A stretch of DNA of 64,000 nucleotides from a bacterium (GCA_019753235.1 JAIELF010000033.1:1-64000); one strand, 5' to 3'; positions 1-10,930 are shown, counted from the stretch's first letter. Notes: a model not told the origin generated them from the letters alone. Program-made: numbers and translations.

Positions 1-1956
1 CGCAAATTCTTTGCGTAGCGATCCCAGATTGGTGTCCAGTGTTTGACCCGATGCCTTTCGTTCATGCCAATCGTCGAACGTCACAAAGACCGTGCCGGCG
101 TTGGAGGAACTGCTGAAATCCAGCAGCGACAATCCCCCCAATGTTGTCCAGGCTTTGATTCCCGGCGTTCGCAACAGGATTTCATCGATGCGATTCATGA
201 CGCCGGCATTTCGCTGAATCGACGAGGCATCGGGGAGTTGCACATTGACTAGGATGTAGCCCTGATCCTCGATCGGAAAAAAACCCGTCGGAAGCGAACG
301 ATACCATGCCGCGCCGCCCCCAACCAGAAGGCCAAAGGCGACGAGCATGATGCCTACGTGGCCCAACGACCAGCGAAGCAACTTCAAATAGAGAGCCTCG
401 GACCAAGCATAAACGGTATTGAACCAGCCGAACCAAAAGCTCTTCCGGGGGCTTTTGGGACGAAGCCAAAGTGCTGACTGCGCGGGTTTCAGCGTTACAG
501 CATTGATCGCGCTGATGAGCGCGGTGGCGGCAATCGTCAACGCGAATTGGCGATAGAGTTGACCCGTGATCCCCGTGAGAAAAATACTCGGCACAAAAAC
601 CGCCAGCAAGACCAGCGTGATCCCGACGATAGGCCCGAGAACTTCGCTCATCGCCTGAATGGTCGCTTGCCGAGGACTCATCCCTTGTTCGATGTGGTGG
701 GTCGCGTTCTCGACAATGACGATCGCATCATCGACCACGATGCCGATGGCGAGCACCAAACCAAACAGCGTCAGAATATTGATGGAAAACCCCAGCAGCG
801 CCATGGCGGCAAAAGCGCCGATGATCGTCACGGGCACCGTCGTCGCCGGGATCAGAACAGCTCGCCAATCCTGCAAAAAGAGGAGTATCACCAGCAAGAC
901 CAACAACCCCGCTTCGATCAACGTGACGTAAACCTCTTGGATCGATGCTTCGATGAACTTGGTGGTGTCGAGGGTGACAACGTGCTGCATACCATCGGGG
1001 AATGACGTCTTGATTCGTTCCATCGCCTCACGGACACGCTTGGCCACCTCGATGGCATTCGCTCCGGGGAGCTGATAGATGCCGACGTTCGCGTTCGGTT
1101 TTCCACGCGAGCGAGTGTACTGATCGTACGATTGACTCCCCAGTTCGATACGAGCAACGTCACCGAGGTAAGTGACCCGCCCGTCGTCGCCTCGCTTGAT
1201 GACGATCTTCTCAAACTCGTCGACGTTTTGCAGGCGCCCGGTGGCGGTGATGGTGTATTGGAAGGCGAGTTCATCGGGGCTGGGGGGTTGGCCGATCTGC
1301 CCCGGAGCGACTTGGAGATTCTGTTCCCGAATGGCGCGCATGACGTCTGGCGCGGTCAGTCGGCGATACTTCATGCGCTCGGAATCAAGCCAAACGCGCA
1401 TGCTGTAATTGGCGACACCGAAGATCGTCACTTCGCCGACGCCGGGGACTCGGCTCAGTTCATCACGTAGTCTCAAGCTGGCGTAGTTGGAAAGAAAAAG
1501 CGCGTCGTAACGATTGTCGATGGCGGTGAGCGCGATCACGAGGATGATGTTCGTTGATTGCTTTTTGACGGTGATTCCCTGCCTTTTCACCTCTTCGGGA
1601 AGTTGCGGCTCGGCCAGCGCTAATCGATTTTGAATCATCACCTGGGCGTCATCAAGATCGGTGCCGATTTCCATCGTGACCGTCAGAGAGTAAGAACCGT
1701 CCCCCGACGACGAAGAAGACATGTACAGCATCCGCTCGACGCCGTTGACCTGTTGTTCGATGGGAGCCGCCACCGTGTCGGCCACAACTTGCGCGTTGGC
1801 CCCGGGGTAGTTCGCTTGCACGCGGATGGTCGGAGGCGTGATGCTGGGGTACTGCTCGACCGGGAGCCGATAAATCGCAACGATGCCCAAGATCATCGTC
1901 AAAATCGCAATGACGTTTGCGAAGATCGGTCGATCGATAAAGAACCGAGAGAACAT
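1..1956 (-). CDS. RND efflux transporter permease, AcrB/MexB type (C-terminal part off the left edge)
   Basis: Inner-membrane proton-driven pump subunit of a tripartite efflux system. Translation from the ATG at 1954-1956 stays open for 652 codons to the window edge, so about 60 percent of a typical 1,030-1,050 residue protein is present. It begins with the family hallmark MFSRFFIDRPIFANVIA. The first transmembrane helix leads into a porter domain containing PGANAQVV. The proton-relay motif GIVVDDAIV falls near residues 405-413, with the Asp pair at about 409-410, close to Asp407/408 of AcrB. Later text matches the second porter half (GYILVNVQLPDASS). The start codon overlaps the adaptor stop as TGATG, so the two are translationally coupled. 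The substrate cannot be told from sequence; the HAE1 subfamily (drugs, hydrophobic compounds) fits best. Confidence 0.93.
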   Translation of the reverse strand, partial: MFSRFFIDRPIFANVIAILTMILGIVAIYRLPVEQYPSITPPTIRVQANYPGANAQVVADTVAAPIEQQVNGVERMLYMSSSSSGDGSYSLTVTMEIGTDLDDAQVMIQNRLALAEPQLPEEVKRQGITVKKQSTNIILVIALTAIDNRYDALFLSNYASLRLRDELSRVPGVGEVTIFGVANYSMRVWLDSERMKYRRLTAPDVMRAIREQNLQVAPGQIGQPPSPDELAFQYTITATGRLQNVDEFEKIVIKRGDDGRVTYLGDVARIELGSQSYDQYTRSRGKPNANVGIYQLPGANAIEVAKRVREAMERIKTSFPDGMQHVVTLDTTKFIEASIQEVYVTLIEAGLLVLLVILLFLQDWRAVLIPATTVPVTIIGAFAAMALLGFSINILTLFGLVLAIGIVVDDAIVIVENATHHIEQGMSPRQATIQAMSEVLGPIVGITLVLLAVFVPSIFLTGITGQLYRQFALTIAATALISAINAVTLKPAQSALWLRPKSPRKSFWFGWFNTVYAWSEALYLKLLRWSLGHVGIMLVAFGLLVGGGAAWYRSLPTGFFPIEDQGYILVNVQLPDASSIQRNAGVMNRIDEILLRTPGIKAWTTLGGLSLLDFSSSSNAGTVFVTFDDWHERKASGQTLDTNLGSLRKEFA

Positions 1957-3146
1957 CAGTTCTTCGCCCCCCCGCCGACCGGTGAAGAAACGGGACCGAC
2001 AGGGGATTTCACCCCCTTCGATGCCTCATCCACTTTAGACGGATCGACGACCATCCCCGCGCGAGCGCGTTGCAGACCGTTGATGATGACCCAGTCGTTC
2101 TCCGTGATACCCTCTTCGACGACTCGCTTTTGACCTTGGACCAATCCGAGCTTGACGGGGCGATGCTCGACGACCGAATCTTGATTGACGATGAGCACGT
2201 ACGTTCCCCGCTGATCGGAGGCGATAGAACGCTCTTCGACGAGAATCTTCGGAGCTGGCTGACCGAGGGAGGCTCGCAATCGGACGTACAGGCCTGGCAC
2301 CAGTTGGCCCTTGGGATTCGGGAAGATCCCGCGCCAAAGGAGGGTTCCCGTCTCGGGGTCGACACCAAGATCGCGGTAATCGAATCGGCCGGTGAAGGGG
2401 AGATCTTCCTCGTTGGGCAATCCCAGCGACAATTCGAAAGCCGGGGCATCCGGATCGAGCAGCGAGCTTGCTTGATGGAGTTTCGCGAGCCGAAGGTAAT
2501 CACCCTCGCTGATGCTGAAGTAGGCGTGAATTGGATCGATCGATTCGATGGTAGAAAGCAGCGTGGTTTCGGTCTGAACCAAGTTGCCGACATCGACAAG
2601 CCGACGGCCGATGCGTCCGTTGATCGGCGAATGAATCTGCGTGTAGTTGAGGTCGAGCCTCGCCTTCTCGACATCGGCCTCCGCGGTGCCGACGTCGGCA
2701 GCGGCTGAGTTCCGCTCGGCAAGGCGTGTCTCGACTTCTTCCTTCGCGACCGAGTTCGATTCCGCCAATCGCTGGGTTCGCACGAGCTGATGGTCGGCCA
2801 ATTGTAAGCTTGCCTTGGACTTATCGACTCTTGCCTGCGCCGAACGAAGAGCGACTTCAAAAGGTTCGGGCTCGATCACGAAAAGGAGATCGCCGATCTT
2901 GACGTTCGAGCCATCCTTAAAGCCGACCTGCTTCAAGTAACCGTCGACGCGGGACCGAATCTGAACCGTTTGCACCGCACGAGTGGTACCGGTGAAATCG
3001 ACGGTCTCAACGACGTCGGCCTGCGACGGGAGGGCAATCGTCACCTTCGCGGGAGGCGGGGGAACGAACTGATTCCTCTTACCACACCCCAGCAGGATAA
3101 GCACCATGCCAGCGACAAGGGCAAGCGTCTCGCGTCGGACGATCAT
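1956..3146 (-). CDS. RND efflux periplasmic adaptor (membrane fusion lipoprotein, AcrA/MexA type)
   Basis: Periplasmic adaptor that links the RND permease to an outer-membrane channel. The 396-residue protein starts with a lipoprotein signal peptide ending in the lipobox LLGC (Cys about 21). A biotinyl-lipoyl-like half motif follows (VDGYLKQVGFKDGSNVKIGD, about 68-87). Next come an alpha-helical hairpin rich in Ala, Glu and Lys (about 100-165), the second lipoyl half (SPINGRIGRRLVDVGNLV) and beta-barrel and membrane-proximal domains. The C-terminus is rich in Pro, Gly and Lys. It is the first gene of the pump pair and its stop overlaps the permease start by one base. No outer-membrane TolC-like gene is in the window; it could lie beyond the left edge. 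Confidence 0.93.
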   Translation of the reverse strand: MIVRRETLALVAGMVLILLGCGKRNQFVPPPPAKVTIALPSQADVVETVDFTGTTRAVQTVQIRSRVDGYLKQVGFKDGSNVKIGDLLFVIEPEPFEVALRSAQARVDKSKASLQLADHQLVRTQRLAESNSVAKEEVETRLAERNSAAADVGTAEADVEKARLDLNYTQIHSPINGRIGRRLVDVGNLVQTETTLLSTIESIDPIHAYFSISEGDYLRLAKLHQASSLLDPDAPAFELSLGLPNEEDLPFTGRFDYRDLGVDPETGTLLWRGIFPNPKGQLVPGLYVRLRASLGQPAPKILVEERSIASDQRGTYVLIVNQDSVVEHRPVKLGLVQGQKRVVEEGITENDWVIINGLQRARAGMVVDPSKVDEASKGVKSPVGPVSSPVGGGAKN

Positions 3147-3201
3147 CCCGTGTTCCCCCTACCGCTAAGGTACGCTTCGAAGGGTATCTACCAAGAATGA
3201 A

Positions 3202-3229
3202 CCCCTGCCAGCGTGTGGGCTGACAGGGG
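3202..3229. terminator. Terminator-like hairpin between fusA and the efflux operon
   Basis: An 11-bp stem with one G-U wobble (3202-3212 with 3219-3229) and a 6-nt loop. An uninterrupted-looking T-rich run follows on the plus strand (3231-3242) and a T-rich stretch (TTCATTCTT) follows on the minus strand. It lies 30 bases after the fusA stop, so it most likely ends fusA transcription on the minus strand, although the better U-tract is on the plus side. Confidence 0.6.
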
Positions 3230-3259
3230 CTTTCTTTTTTTTCGAGGGGTGGAGGCGAA

Positions 3260-5350
3260 CTACTTCTTCGCCTGGTCTGCCGCCTTTTGTTTGGCCACGA
3301 TCTCCTCTTGAATGCTTCCCGGAACGCGGGCGTAGCGAGCAAACTCCATGGAGAAAGTCCCCTTGCCCTGCGTGGCACTTCGAAGATCGGTCGAGTAGCC
3401 GAACATGTTGGCCAGCGGAACTTCTGCGGTGAGGACGGCAAAACCCTCGCGAGTTTCCGACCCCATGATCATTCCTCGGCGGGAACTGATTTCGCCCCCC
3501 ACGGTCCCTTGAAACTCCGAAGGACATTCGATTTCGACCTTCATGACCGGTTCGAGAAGGACCGGCTTGGTCTGCCTGAAGTACTCGCGGAAACAGTCGA
3601 GGGCACAGATTTGGAAAGCCATGTCGCTGGAGTCGACGTCGTGGTACGAACCATCTTCCAGGACGCATTTAAGGCCAACCACTTCAAAGCCCGCGACGGG
3701 TCCTTTCACGATCGCCTTCCGGAAGCCCTTCTCGACCGACGGGATGTACTCGCCGGGAATACGACCTTGCACGACCTTATTCTCAAAGATGAACGACTCT
3801 CCCTGGGTCGCTTCGCCTTCGGGAAGAGGCAGCATTCGCCCCTTGATGTGGCCGTACTGACCGGAACCGCCCGTCTGTTTCTTGTGCTTGTAGTCGTACT
3901 CGCACTCTTGCGTGGGAGCTTCTCGGTAGCTGACCTTCGGGGCGCCCGCTTGCACGGCGCAGCCGTACTCTCGGCGAATTCGTTCGAGATAAATCTCGAG
4001 GTGGAGTTCACCCATGCCGCTGATGATCGTTTCACTCGTCTCTGGATCGCTGCCGACGCGGAAGGTGGGATCTTCCTTGCGGAATCGCTGGAGCGCCTTC
4101 GAGAGTTTATCGCTGTCGGCCCGCTTCTCGGGCGAGACGGCCAACGAAATGACCGGTTCGGGAACGAACATATTCTCGAGAGAAATCGGCGAATCCGTTT
4201 CACAGTAGGTATCGCCCGATGCCGAATCGATCCCGACGACGGCCACGATGTCGCCGGCGATCGCCTGATCTATTTCCGCCGTCTGGTCGGCATGAACTCG
4301 CAGAATTCGCGAGAACCGCTGCTTTTTGCGAATGCGGGTGTTGTAGTACTGGTCCCCCTTCCTGGCGGTTCCCTGATAGACGCGGAAGTAGGTCACCGTA
4401 CCGTAGGGTTCATCGACCAGCTTGAAGCCCATCCCGATCATCGGCTTGCTGGGATCCGGAGTAAGGTCGATCTTCCCACCGGTCGCACCATCATTGGCCT
4501 GCATGGTTCGATCCAGCGGGTTGGGCAAGTACCGCTCGACGGCATCGAGAAGCAGTTGAACCCCCTTATTGCGATAGGCCGAGCCCATCAAGACCGGCGT
4601 GAGGTCTTGCGTGAGGGTCGCCTTGCGAAGCGTTTTGTGAATCAGCTCGACGGGAATCTCCTTCTCCTCGAGCATCAATTCCATGATCTCGTCGGAAAAC
4701 AGCGAGAGCTTATCAAGCATGTATGCCCGCGCTTCCTCCGCTTCGTCCTGAAGATGCTCGGGGATCGCCGCTTCGCGAACGGTTTCGCCCTGATCACCGT
4801 CGAAGTAGAAGCCCTTCATGTTGATGAGATCGACAATCCCTTCGAGATTGTTGGATAGGCCGATCGGAATCTGCAGTGGGACGGCGTGGATCCCAAGCTT
4901 CTCATGCAATTGGCGAATGACGCTTTTGGGGTTGGCGCCCGAGCGATCAAGCTTGTTGATGAATGCCAAACGAGGGGTTTGGTACCGCTTCATCTGGCGA
5001 TCGACGGTGATCGATTGGCTTTGAACACCCGCGACACTGCACAGGACCAAGATCGCGCCATCGAGGACGCGCAAGCTTCGTTCGACCTCGACGGTGAAGT
5101 CGACGTGGCCGGGCGTGTCGATGATATTGATGGTCGATTCATTCCAATGCACCGTGGTGCATGCCGCGGTGATGGTGATTCCCTTTTCTTTTTCGAGTTC
5201 CATGTGATCCATGACGGCGCCCGTGCCGCGGACTTCGCCCATCTTGTGGATCTTGCCCGAATAGAAGAGGATCCGCTCCGTGAGGGTGGTCTTGCCCGAG
5301 TCGATGTGGGCAGAAATTCCGATGTTTCGAACATTGGCAAGGTTCGTCAT
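3260..5350 (-). CDS. fusA: Translation elongation factor G, mtEFG1/spdEFG1-like type
   Basis: GTPase that drives ribosomal translocation. From the ATG at 5348-5350 the protein is 696 residues, normal for EF-G. All G motifs are visible: G1 AHIDSGKTT, switch I with [20 protein letters not shown]3 DTPGHVDF, G4 NKLDRSG and G5 GSAYRNKG. The domain II-V text is intact, including [22 protein letters not shown] and [15 protein letters not shown]. An upstream TTG at 5389 is also in frame, but homologues start at [11 protein letters not shown]. The Ser in AHIDSGKTT followed by [10 protein letters not shown] resembles mitochondrial EFG1 and the spirochaete/planctomycete/delta-proteobacterial form rather than classical bacterial EF-G (AHIDAGKTT). 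It is a single gene with no rpsL/rpsG/tuf neighbours here. Confidence 0.97.
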   Translation of the reverse strand: MTNLANVRNIGISAHIDSGKTTLTERILFYSGKIHKMGEVRGTGAVMDHMELEKEKGITITAACTTVHWNESTINIIDTPGHVDFTVEVERSLRVLDGAILVLCSVAGVQSQSITVDRQMKRYQTPRLAFINKLDRSGANPKSVIRQLHEKLGIHAVPLQIPIGLSNNLEGIVDLINMKGFYFDGDQGETVREAAIPEHLQDEAEEARAYMLDKLSLFSDEIMELMLEEKEIPVELIHKTLRKATLTQDLTPVLMGSAYRNKGVQLLLDAVERYLPNPLDRTMQANDGATGGKIDLTPDPSKPMIGMGFKLVDEPYGTVTYFRVYQGTARKGDQYYNTRIRKKQRFSRILRVHADQTAEIDQAIAGDIVAVVGIDSASGDTYCETDSPISLENMFVPEPVISLAVSPEKRADSDKLSKALQRFRKEDPTFRVGSDPETSETIISGMGELHLEIYLERIRREYGCAVQAGAPKVSYREAPTQECEYDYKHKKQTGGSGQYGHIKGRMLPLPEGEATQGESFIFENKVVQGRIPGEYIPSVEKGFRKAIVKGPVAGFEVVGLKCVLEDGSYHDVDSSDMAFQICALDCFREYFRQTKPVLLEPVMKVEIECPSEFQGTVGGEISSRRGMIMGSETREGFAVLTAEVPLANMFGYSTDLRSATQGKGTFSMEFARYARVPGSIQEEIVAKQKAADQAKK

Positions 5351-5686
5351 GGCATCAATCCAATTCTGAGAGACACACCTAGCCCCCAAACCCTAGGGGG
5401 CAATATCTTCCGCGAGCCACACACCCCCCAACCCGGCGGGGGACGGCCGAAACCAGCCCGGTCACATGGGACAAGGGCCGATCATTTGCCGCAAGTGCTT
5501 TGCAGGCTTGGTTTTCAAAAGTCGTCAAGCCAGCTTTCGGGACGGGGAAGTGAAGCTTTTCCTTGACCGAAACGGAAACGGTCCGAAACCCATTAGGCAG
5601 AATGGATTTCGAGAGACGGCGGTCCGCAGAGGTAAGGAGGCTAGGGCAGCCTCGCGTGTAGGCTGGTCCACCATCCAAAAGAGTCC

Positions 5687-5704
5687 TCGGGGGAGGTCCC
5701 CCGA
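5687..5704. other. GC-rich inverted repeat in the fusA-carB intergenic region
   Basis: TCGGGGG (5687-5693) pairs with CCCCCGA (5698-5704) across a 4-nt loop. No U-tract follows on either strand, so it is not a standard terminator. It could be an operator or leader structure. Confidence 0.4.
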
Positions 5705-5721
5705 AACAGACTCGACGAAAA

Positions 5722-5751
5722 CCGATCTAATCCGATTTAATCCGATCCAAA
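5722..5751. repeat. Three helically phased 10-bp tandem repeats (CCGATYYAAW)
   Basis: Three contiguous units, CCGATCTAAT, CCGATTTAAT and CCGATCCAAA, are spaced exactly one helical turn apart, 222 bases before the preferred carB start. Phased copies of a short motif in a divergent promoter region suggest a binding site for a cooperative DNA-binding protein. No specific regulator can be assigned. Confidence 0.6.
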
Positions 5752-5973
5752 CGCAAATCGACGCACTCGTCGACGGCAACGCTCGCGCTCGATTCATCTT
5801 AGAGACCCTTCTCCGCTTGTCCATGTTCGCGCTTGTGACTGGTCGGCCTGCCTCCACCCAAATAAGTTGAACCAAGTTTGTTTACCGACGATGTCAACTC
5901 GACCAGACCGGTCCTGAACCGGGCCGATCGGATGTCGTCTTCTAACCACTCCCCTAGACGCACGGACAGCAGA

Positions 5974-8900
5974 GTGCCCAAACGGACGGACATTAAGAAG
6001 ATTCTGATAATCGGGTCGGGCCCGATCATCATCGGCCAAGCCTGTGAGTTCGACTATTCCGGCAGCCAAGCCTGCAAAGCCCTCCGAGAGGAGGGGTACG
6101 AGATCGTGCTGGTCAACTCGAACCCGGCTACCATCATGACCGACCCCGAGAGAAGCGACCGGACCTACATCGAGCCTCTCACGGTCGAAGTCCTCACCAA
6201 AATCATCGAAAAAGAGCGGCCCGACGCGCTTCTGCCGACGCTCGGTGGACAGACCGCCCTGAACCTGGGCTTCGATCTCTTCAATGAAGGAGTGCTGACT
6301 CGGTTTGGTGTCGAGATGATCGGCGCCAACGCCGAGGCGATCGCTAAAGCGGAGGGACGCGATCTCTTTAAGAAGACCGTTCAAGCGATCGGCCTGGAAC
6401 TGCCGCACAGTGCGATCGTCCGAACCATGGAAGAGGCTCGGGCGGCCCGCGACGAAGTTGGGCTTCCCTGCGTCCTGCGTCCCGCGTTCACGCTCGGCGG
6501 CACGGGCGGCGGGATCGCGTACAACCGCGACGAGTATGACGAAATCATCAGTCGAGGATTAGAACTCAGCCCCATCCACGAGGTTCTCGTCGAAGAGTCG
6601 GTCATTGGATGGAAAGAGTTCGAGATGGAGGTGATGCGCGATCATGCCGACAACGTCGTCATCATCTGCGCCATTGAGAACTTTGATCCTATGGGCGTCC
6701 ATACCGGGGATTCAATCACCGTCGCGCCGGCACAGACCCTCACCGACAAAGAGTACCAGCGGATGCGCGACGCGAGTCTTCGCATCATCCGGGCGATCGG
6801 CGTCGAAACGGGCGGGTCGAACATTCAATTTGCCATCAACCCCGACGATGGCCGAATGGTCGTCATCGAAATGAATCCTCGCGTCAGCAGGTCCAGCGCG
6901 CTCGCCTCCAAAGCGACCGGATTTCCCATCGCGAAGATCGCCGCGAAACTTGCGGTCGGTTATCGGCTCGATGAACTCCGCAATGACATCACGCGCGAGA
7001 CACCTGCCTGTTTTGAACCGACGATCGATTACGTCGTGACGAAGGTGCCTCGCTTCACGTTCGAGAAGTTTCCCGATACGCCGATCACGCTGACGACGTC
7101 GATGAAAAGTATCGGCGAAGCGATGGCAATTGGCCGAACGTTCAAGGAATCCCTTCAAAAAGCCTTACGAAGCATGGAGACCGGGCACTTCGGGCTCGGC
7201 TGCAGTAGGGGGGATCGGTTTGGCACGGACCGCTATCCTGATCGGGATGAGATTATCCAGAAACTCGTGACTCCAAACCCCTACCGAATCTGGGCGATTC
7301 GTTACGGCTTGCTGTCGGGAATGACGCTCGAAGAGATCCACGAAAAGACCAAGATCGACAAGTGGTTCCTCGAAAACATCAAAGAGCTTGTCGATTTCGA
7401 GGTCGAGAAACTTCGGACGATTAAACGACTCGAAGATGCGCCGGCCGATCTCATTCGTGAAGCCAAAAAGCTGGGCTACTCCGACCGACAATTGGCGTAC
7501 CTCTGGAACACCACCGAGTTCCATATACGTCGGCATCGAACCGACCTTGGGATCGTTCCCGTCTTTCGATTGGTCGATACCTGTGCGGCTGAGTTCGAGG
7601 CATACACCCCCTACTACTACTCGACCTACGATGGAACGATCGACGAAACGAGACTGGATCCTACGAAGAAGCGGGTCATGATCTTGGGGGGTGGACCCAA
7701 CCGGATCGGCCAGGGAATCGAGTTTGATTATTGTTGTTGCCATGCGGCGTATGCCCTTCAGGAAGAGGGCTACGAAAGCATCATGGTCAACTCGAACCCC
7801 GAGACGGTCTCGACCGATTACGACACCAGCGATCACTTGTTTTTTGAGCCTCTCACCGTGGAGGATGTTCTCAATGTTTACGAGCGGATGAAGCCGGTCG
7901 GCGTGATCGTCCAGTTCGGTGGACAAACCCCGCTGAATCTCGCGCGAGCGCTCGAAGCGGCCGGCGTGCCGATCATCGGAACCAGTCCGGATAGCATTGA
8001 TCTGGCCGAGGACCGCGACCGCTTTCAGGCACTCTTGCGACGGATCAATCTCCGCCAACCGGATAACGGCATCGCGCGCGACGCGTCGACGGCAAAGACG
8101 ATCGCTCAACAGATCGGCTACCCGGTCCTCGTTCGGCCCAGCTACGTCCTAGGAGGCCGAGCCATGCGAGTCGTGTACGACGAATCGCAGCTGGAAAACT
8201 ACGTCGAAAAAGCCTTGTATGCCTCACCTGATCAATCCCTTCTCATTGATCGATTTCTCGAAGACGCGACCGAGGTCGATGTCGATGCGATCAGCGATGG
8301 AAACAAAACGCTGGTCTGCGGTGTCATGGAGCACATCGAAGAAGCGGGGATTCATTCGGGCGACAGCGCTTGCGCACTGCCTCCCTACAGCCTCTCAGCC
8401 GAGCTGGTGGGTCGAATCAAAGAGCAGGCATACGCGCTGGCACGGGAACTGAAAGTCATCGGCCTGATGAATATTCAGTTTGCGGTCAAGGATGGCGAAA
8501 TCTATGTTCTCGAGGTCAATCCTCGCGCGAGCCGAACCGTTCCGTTCGTCTCGAAGACGACGGGGATCCCGATTCCGAAATTGGCCGCCAAGCTCATGGT
8601 TGGCCGAACCCTCGACGAGATCGGCTTCACCACCGAGCCTTCCCCCAAACACATCTCGGTGAAGGAGAGCTCGTTCCCGTTCGTTCGTTTCCCGGGTGTG
8701 GACATCATTCTCGGACCAGAGATGCGTTCGACCGGCGAGGTGATGGGGATCGACGAAGATTTCGCGATGGCATTCGCGAAGAGCCAGCTTGCCGTCAAGA
8801 CCATGCTCCCCAAAACGGGAAAGATCTTCATGAGCTTTGCGGATCGGGACAAGCCCGCTGGTGCAAAGCTTGCCGAGCAGTTTCATCAGCTTGGTTTCGA

Positions 8901-9225
8901 AATCCTTTCGACACCGGGGACGGCAAAGGTGATTCGCGAAAGCGGCGTCCCTGTCACCCAGATTCTGAAAGTGCAGCAGGGTCGGCCCAACATCATTGAC
9001 TACATGAAGAATGACGAGGTCGGGTTGATCGTCAATACGCCGAGCGGTCCGGGGGCGCGCGACGACGAGCGAAAGATTCGGGGCGAAGCCGTCGCCCGCG
9101 GGGTAGCCTGTGTGACGACCTTGGCGGCAGCCCGCGTTGTGGTGCAGTCGATCCACGCGTTGCAGACTCGCGAAATGGACGTCCGAGCCCTGCAGGACTG
9201 GTACAAGCTCGCCTCACCGAGCTAA
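5974..9225 (+). CDS. carB: Carbamoyl-phosphate synthase large subunit
   Basis: Makes carbamoyl phosphate from bicarbonate, ammonia delivered by CarA, and two ATP, for pyrimidines and arginine. The preferred start is the GTG at 5974, because [17 protein letters not shown] aligns exactly with the conserved MPKRTDIK start of the family; this gives 1,083 residues. ATG 5932 and TTG 5878 are in-frame alternatives. Visible domains are an N-terminal pre-ATP-grasp/ATP-grasp half ([46 protein letters not shown]), an oligomerisation region ([15 protein letters not shown]), a second ATP-grasp half ([28 protein letters not shown]) and a C-terminal MGS-like allosteric domain ([32 protein letters not shown]). 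No carA is adjacent. Confidence 0.97.
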   Translation: MPKRTDIKKILIIGSGPIIIGQACEFDYSGSQACKALREEGYEIVLVNSNPATIMTDPERSDRTYIEPLTVEVLTKIIEKERPDALLPTLGGQTALNLGFDLFNEGVLTRFGVEMIGANAEAIAKAEGRDLFKKTVQAIGLELPHSAIVRTMEEARAARDEVGLPCVLRPAFTLGGTGGGIAYNRDEYDEIISRGLELSPIHEVLVEESVIGWKEFEMEVMRDHADNVVIICAIENFDPMGVHTGDSITVAPAQTLTDKEYQRMRDASLRIIRAIGVETGGSNIQFAINPDDGRMVVIEMNPRVSRSSALASKATGFPIAKIAAKLAVGYRLDELRNDITRETPACFEPTIDYVVTKVPRFTFEKFPDTPITLTTSMKSIGEAMAIGRTFKESLQKALRSMETGHFGLGCSRGDRFGTDRYPDRDEIIQKLVTPNPYRIWAIRYGLLSGMTLEEIHEKTKIDKWFLENIKELVDFEVEKLRTIKRLEDAPADLIREAKKLGYSDRQLAYLWNTTEFHIRRHRTDLGIVPVFRLVDTCAAEFEAYTPYYYSTYDGTIDETRLDPTKKRVMILGGGPNRIGQGIEFDYCCCHAAYALQEEGYESIMVNSNPETVSTDYDTSDHLFFEPLTVEDVLNVYERMKPVGVIVQFGGQTPLNLARALEAAGVPIIGTSPDSIDLAEDRDRFQALLRRINLRQPDNGIARDASTAKTIAQQIGYPVLVRPSYVLGGRAMRVVYDESQLENYVEKALYASPDQSLLIDRFLEDATEVDVDAISDGNKTLVCGVMEHIEEAGIHSGDSACALPPYSLSAELVGRIKEQAYALARELKVIGLMNIQFAVKDGEIYVLEVNPRASRTVPFVSKTTGIPIPKLAAKLMVGRTLDEIGFTTEPSPKHISVKESSFPFVRFPGVDIILGPEMRSTGEVMGIDEDFAMAFAKSQLAVKTMLPKTGKIFMSFADRDKPAGAKLAEQFHQLGFEILSTPGTAKVIRESGVPVTQILKVQQGRPNIIDYMKNDEVGLIVNTPSGPGARDDERKIRGEAVARGVACVTTLAAARVVVQSIHALQTREMDVRALQDWYKLASPS

Positions 9226-9463
9226 TCGAAGGAAGCCCCCTTCCCCCCTTCTCTCTTCAAGCCGAACCGGATGGAACCATCTGTCGGCAGGACAGGGAGT
9301 ATCGCGGAACCAGATACGAATCTTGTCCGCACGGCATCTCCATGAGCCTGGTCGAGCTTGGTTTTTTGATGAAGAGTACCGCTTGGCCCCGTGGCCCGCA
9401 TAAAACAGAGAACTCGAATCGAACACAACAGTCCCTTGGCGGCAGTCCACAAGGAACCCTCCC

Positions 9464-10903
9464 ATGTACCGACCCGTAAGTGTTCTTGCCTTGACATTGT
9501 TCTCGCTGGCAACCTCGGCTTGGGCCGATGACATCGAGCTTATCATCTCGTCGGCCAAAAAAAGCCCTGACGGATCAATGATGCGCTTTCAGCAACAAAA
9601 GCCGATTCGATGGGAGTCGATTTCCGAGGGGAATGATTTTCTTATTGAAGTCGACCCGACACAGACCTTTCAAACGATTCTCGGCATGGGGACCTCGCTC
9701 GAACCGACCACCTGTTTCAACATTCATCAACTCGAACCGGCCGACCAGGACCTCGTGGTTCGCAAACTCGTCGATCCCGAGCAAGGGATCGGCATGAACC
9801 TCATCCGCATCTGTATTGGCACGCCCGATTTTACCGGCGATCCTTGGTACACCTACGACGACATGCCCGAAGGCCAAACAGATCCTGAACTGTCAAAGTT
9901 CTCGATCGAGAAGGACAAGGCTTACCTCTTGCCGGTGATAAGGAAGACGGCGTTGGCTCGCCCGGATGCTCTCTTTTTCGCGTCGCCTTGGAGCCCGCCC
10001 GGGTGGATGAAAACGACCGGCAACATGATTGGCGGGAAGCTGAAGCCGGAATGGTACGGGGCCTACGCCCAGTATTTCGTCAAATTCATTCAGGCCTACC
10101 AAGCGGAGGGAATCCCGCTTTACGCCATCACTGTTCAGAATGAACCCGGCGTCGATCGCAACCTCGAGAAAGACAAGAAGTGGTGGTATCCTTCGTGCCG
10201 ATGGACGGGGGAGGAAGAACGCGATTTCATTCGCGATCATCTCGCGCCAGCACTTCGATCGGCCGGGTTATCCACGAAGATTTGGTGCTACGATCACAAC
10301 TACAACCTGACGCCGACGGCGGATAATGACGATCCTGGTGTCGGCTACCCGCGTGCGATCCTGACCGATCCGAAAACGTTTCCCCTGGTCGCCGGCGTTG
10401 CTTTTCATGGCTACGCGGGCAAGCCCGAGAACATGCTTCTCTTCCAGAAGGAGTTCCCTCAAACCCCGCTCCACTTCACCGAGGGTTCGGTCTTCGGGTT
10501 AGTCGGTGGTGCGAAGTTGGTGGCCCTCTTGCGAAACGGCACGGTGAGCTACAACGCCTGGGTGACGATGAGCGATACGCAAGGGAAGCCGAACAACGGC
10601 CCCTTTGAAGCCGACACCACTTGCATCCAACGGGATGTGGCGACGAACAAGCCGGTCTTCAATTTCGACTTCGACTTGATGGGGCATTTCACCAAATTCA
10701 TCGTTCGCGATTCGGTTCGGATAGGATCGGAATCGCCCAACCGAGTTGCCAATGTCGCCTTTCGTCGGCCCGACGGTTCGATCTGCCTGGTCATTGTCCA
10801 TCCCCCCAATCGAGAACGAACTCTTCGCGTTCGATTCGGCGGGAAAGAGACAAGCTTTACCATGCCCGGCGCCAGCGTCGCGACGCTGGTTTGGAAGCCT
10901 TGA
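9464..10903 (+). CDS. Secreted glycoside hydrolase family 30 (glucosylceramidase-like)
   Basis: Predicted secreted retaining beta-glycosidase of 479 residues. A signal peptide (MYRPVSVLALTLFSLATSAWA) ends near residue 21. The TIM-barrel region carries the clan GH-A catalytic pair: acid/base Glu227 in TVQNEPG and nucleophile Glu340 in HFTEGS. FASPWSPPGWMKT (about 172-184) is another strong GH30 signature. A short beta-sandwich tail (HPPNRERTLRVRFGGKETSFTMPGASVATLVW) closes the protein as in GH30_1/GH30_3 enzymes. GH30 covers beta-glucosidases, beta-1,6-glucanases and glucosylceramidases, and the exact substrate cannot be read here. It is followed 27 bases later by an RraA-like gene. Confidence 0.9.
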   Translation: MYRPVSVLALTLFSLATSAWADDIELIISSAKKSPDGSMMRFQQQKPIRWESISEGNDFLIEVDPTQTFQTILGMGTSLEPTTCFNIHQLEPADQDLVVRKLVDPEQGIGMNLIRICIGTPDFTGDPWYTYDDMPEGQTDPELSKFSIEKDKAYLLPVIRKTALARPDALFFASPWSPPGWMKTTGNMIGGKLKPEWYGAYAQYFVKFIQAYQAEGIPLYAITVQNEPGVDRNLEKDKKWWYPSCRWTGEEERDFIRDHLAPALRSAGLSTKIWCYDHNYNLTPTADNDDPGVGYPRAILTDPKTFPLVAGVAFHGYAGKPENMLLFQKEFPQTPLHFTEGSVFGLVGGAKLVALLRNGTVSYNAWVTMSDTQGKPNNGPFEADTTCIQRDVATNKPVFNFDFDLMGHFTKFIVRDSVRIGSESPNRVANVAFRRPDGSICLVIVHPPNRERTLRVRFGGKETSFTMPGASVATLVWKP

Positions 10904-10930
10904 CAACACCACGACGAGGGAGCACCGAGC

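Larger units (their letters stand above)
5351..5973. other. Divergent fusA-carB intergenic region
   Basis: About 600 bases with no convincing gene on either strand. It must hold the promoters of fusA (minus) and carB (plus), but no clear hexamer pair stood out. Visible structure: a short GC hairpin in the fusA leader (5382-5387 with 5396-5401), a GC-rich inverted repeat at 5687-5704, and three 10-bp tandem repeats at 5722-5751, listed separately. Confidence 0.6.

Noticed and set aside
3287-4858. 523-codon plus-strand open frame opposite fusA
   Set aside because: It is fully antisense to a highly conserved gene, and its translation shows no domain. It is a by-product of codon bias in the GC-rich sequence.
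5878-5973. Longer starts for carB at TTG 5878 and ATG 5932
   Set aside because: The extra 14-32 residues are not part of the conserved protein, while the GTG at 5974 aligns with the family's start. ATG 5932 remains possible.
9340-9375. T6 run at 9362-9367 after carB considered as a terminator
   Set aside because: I could not fold a stable stem directly before the T-run; the candidate arms do not pair.
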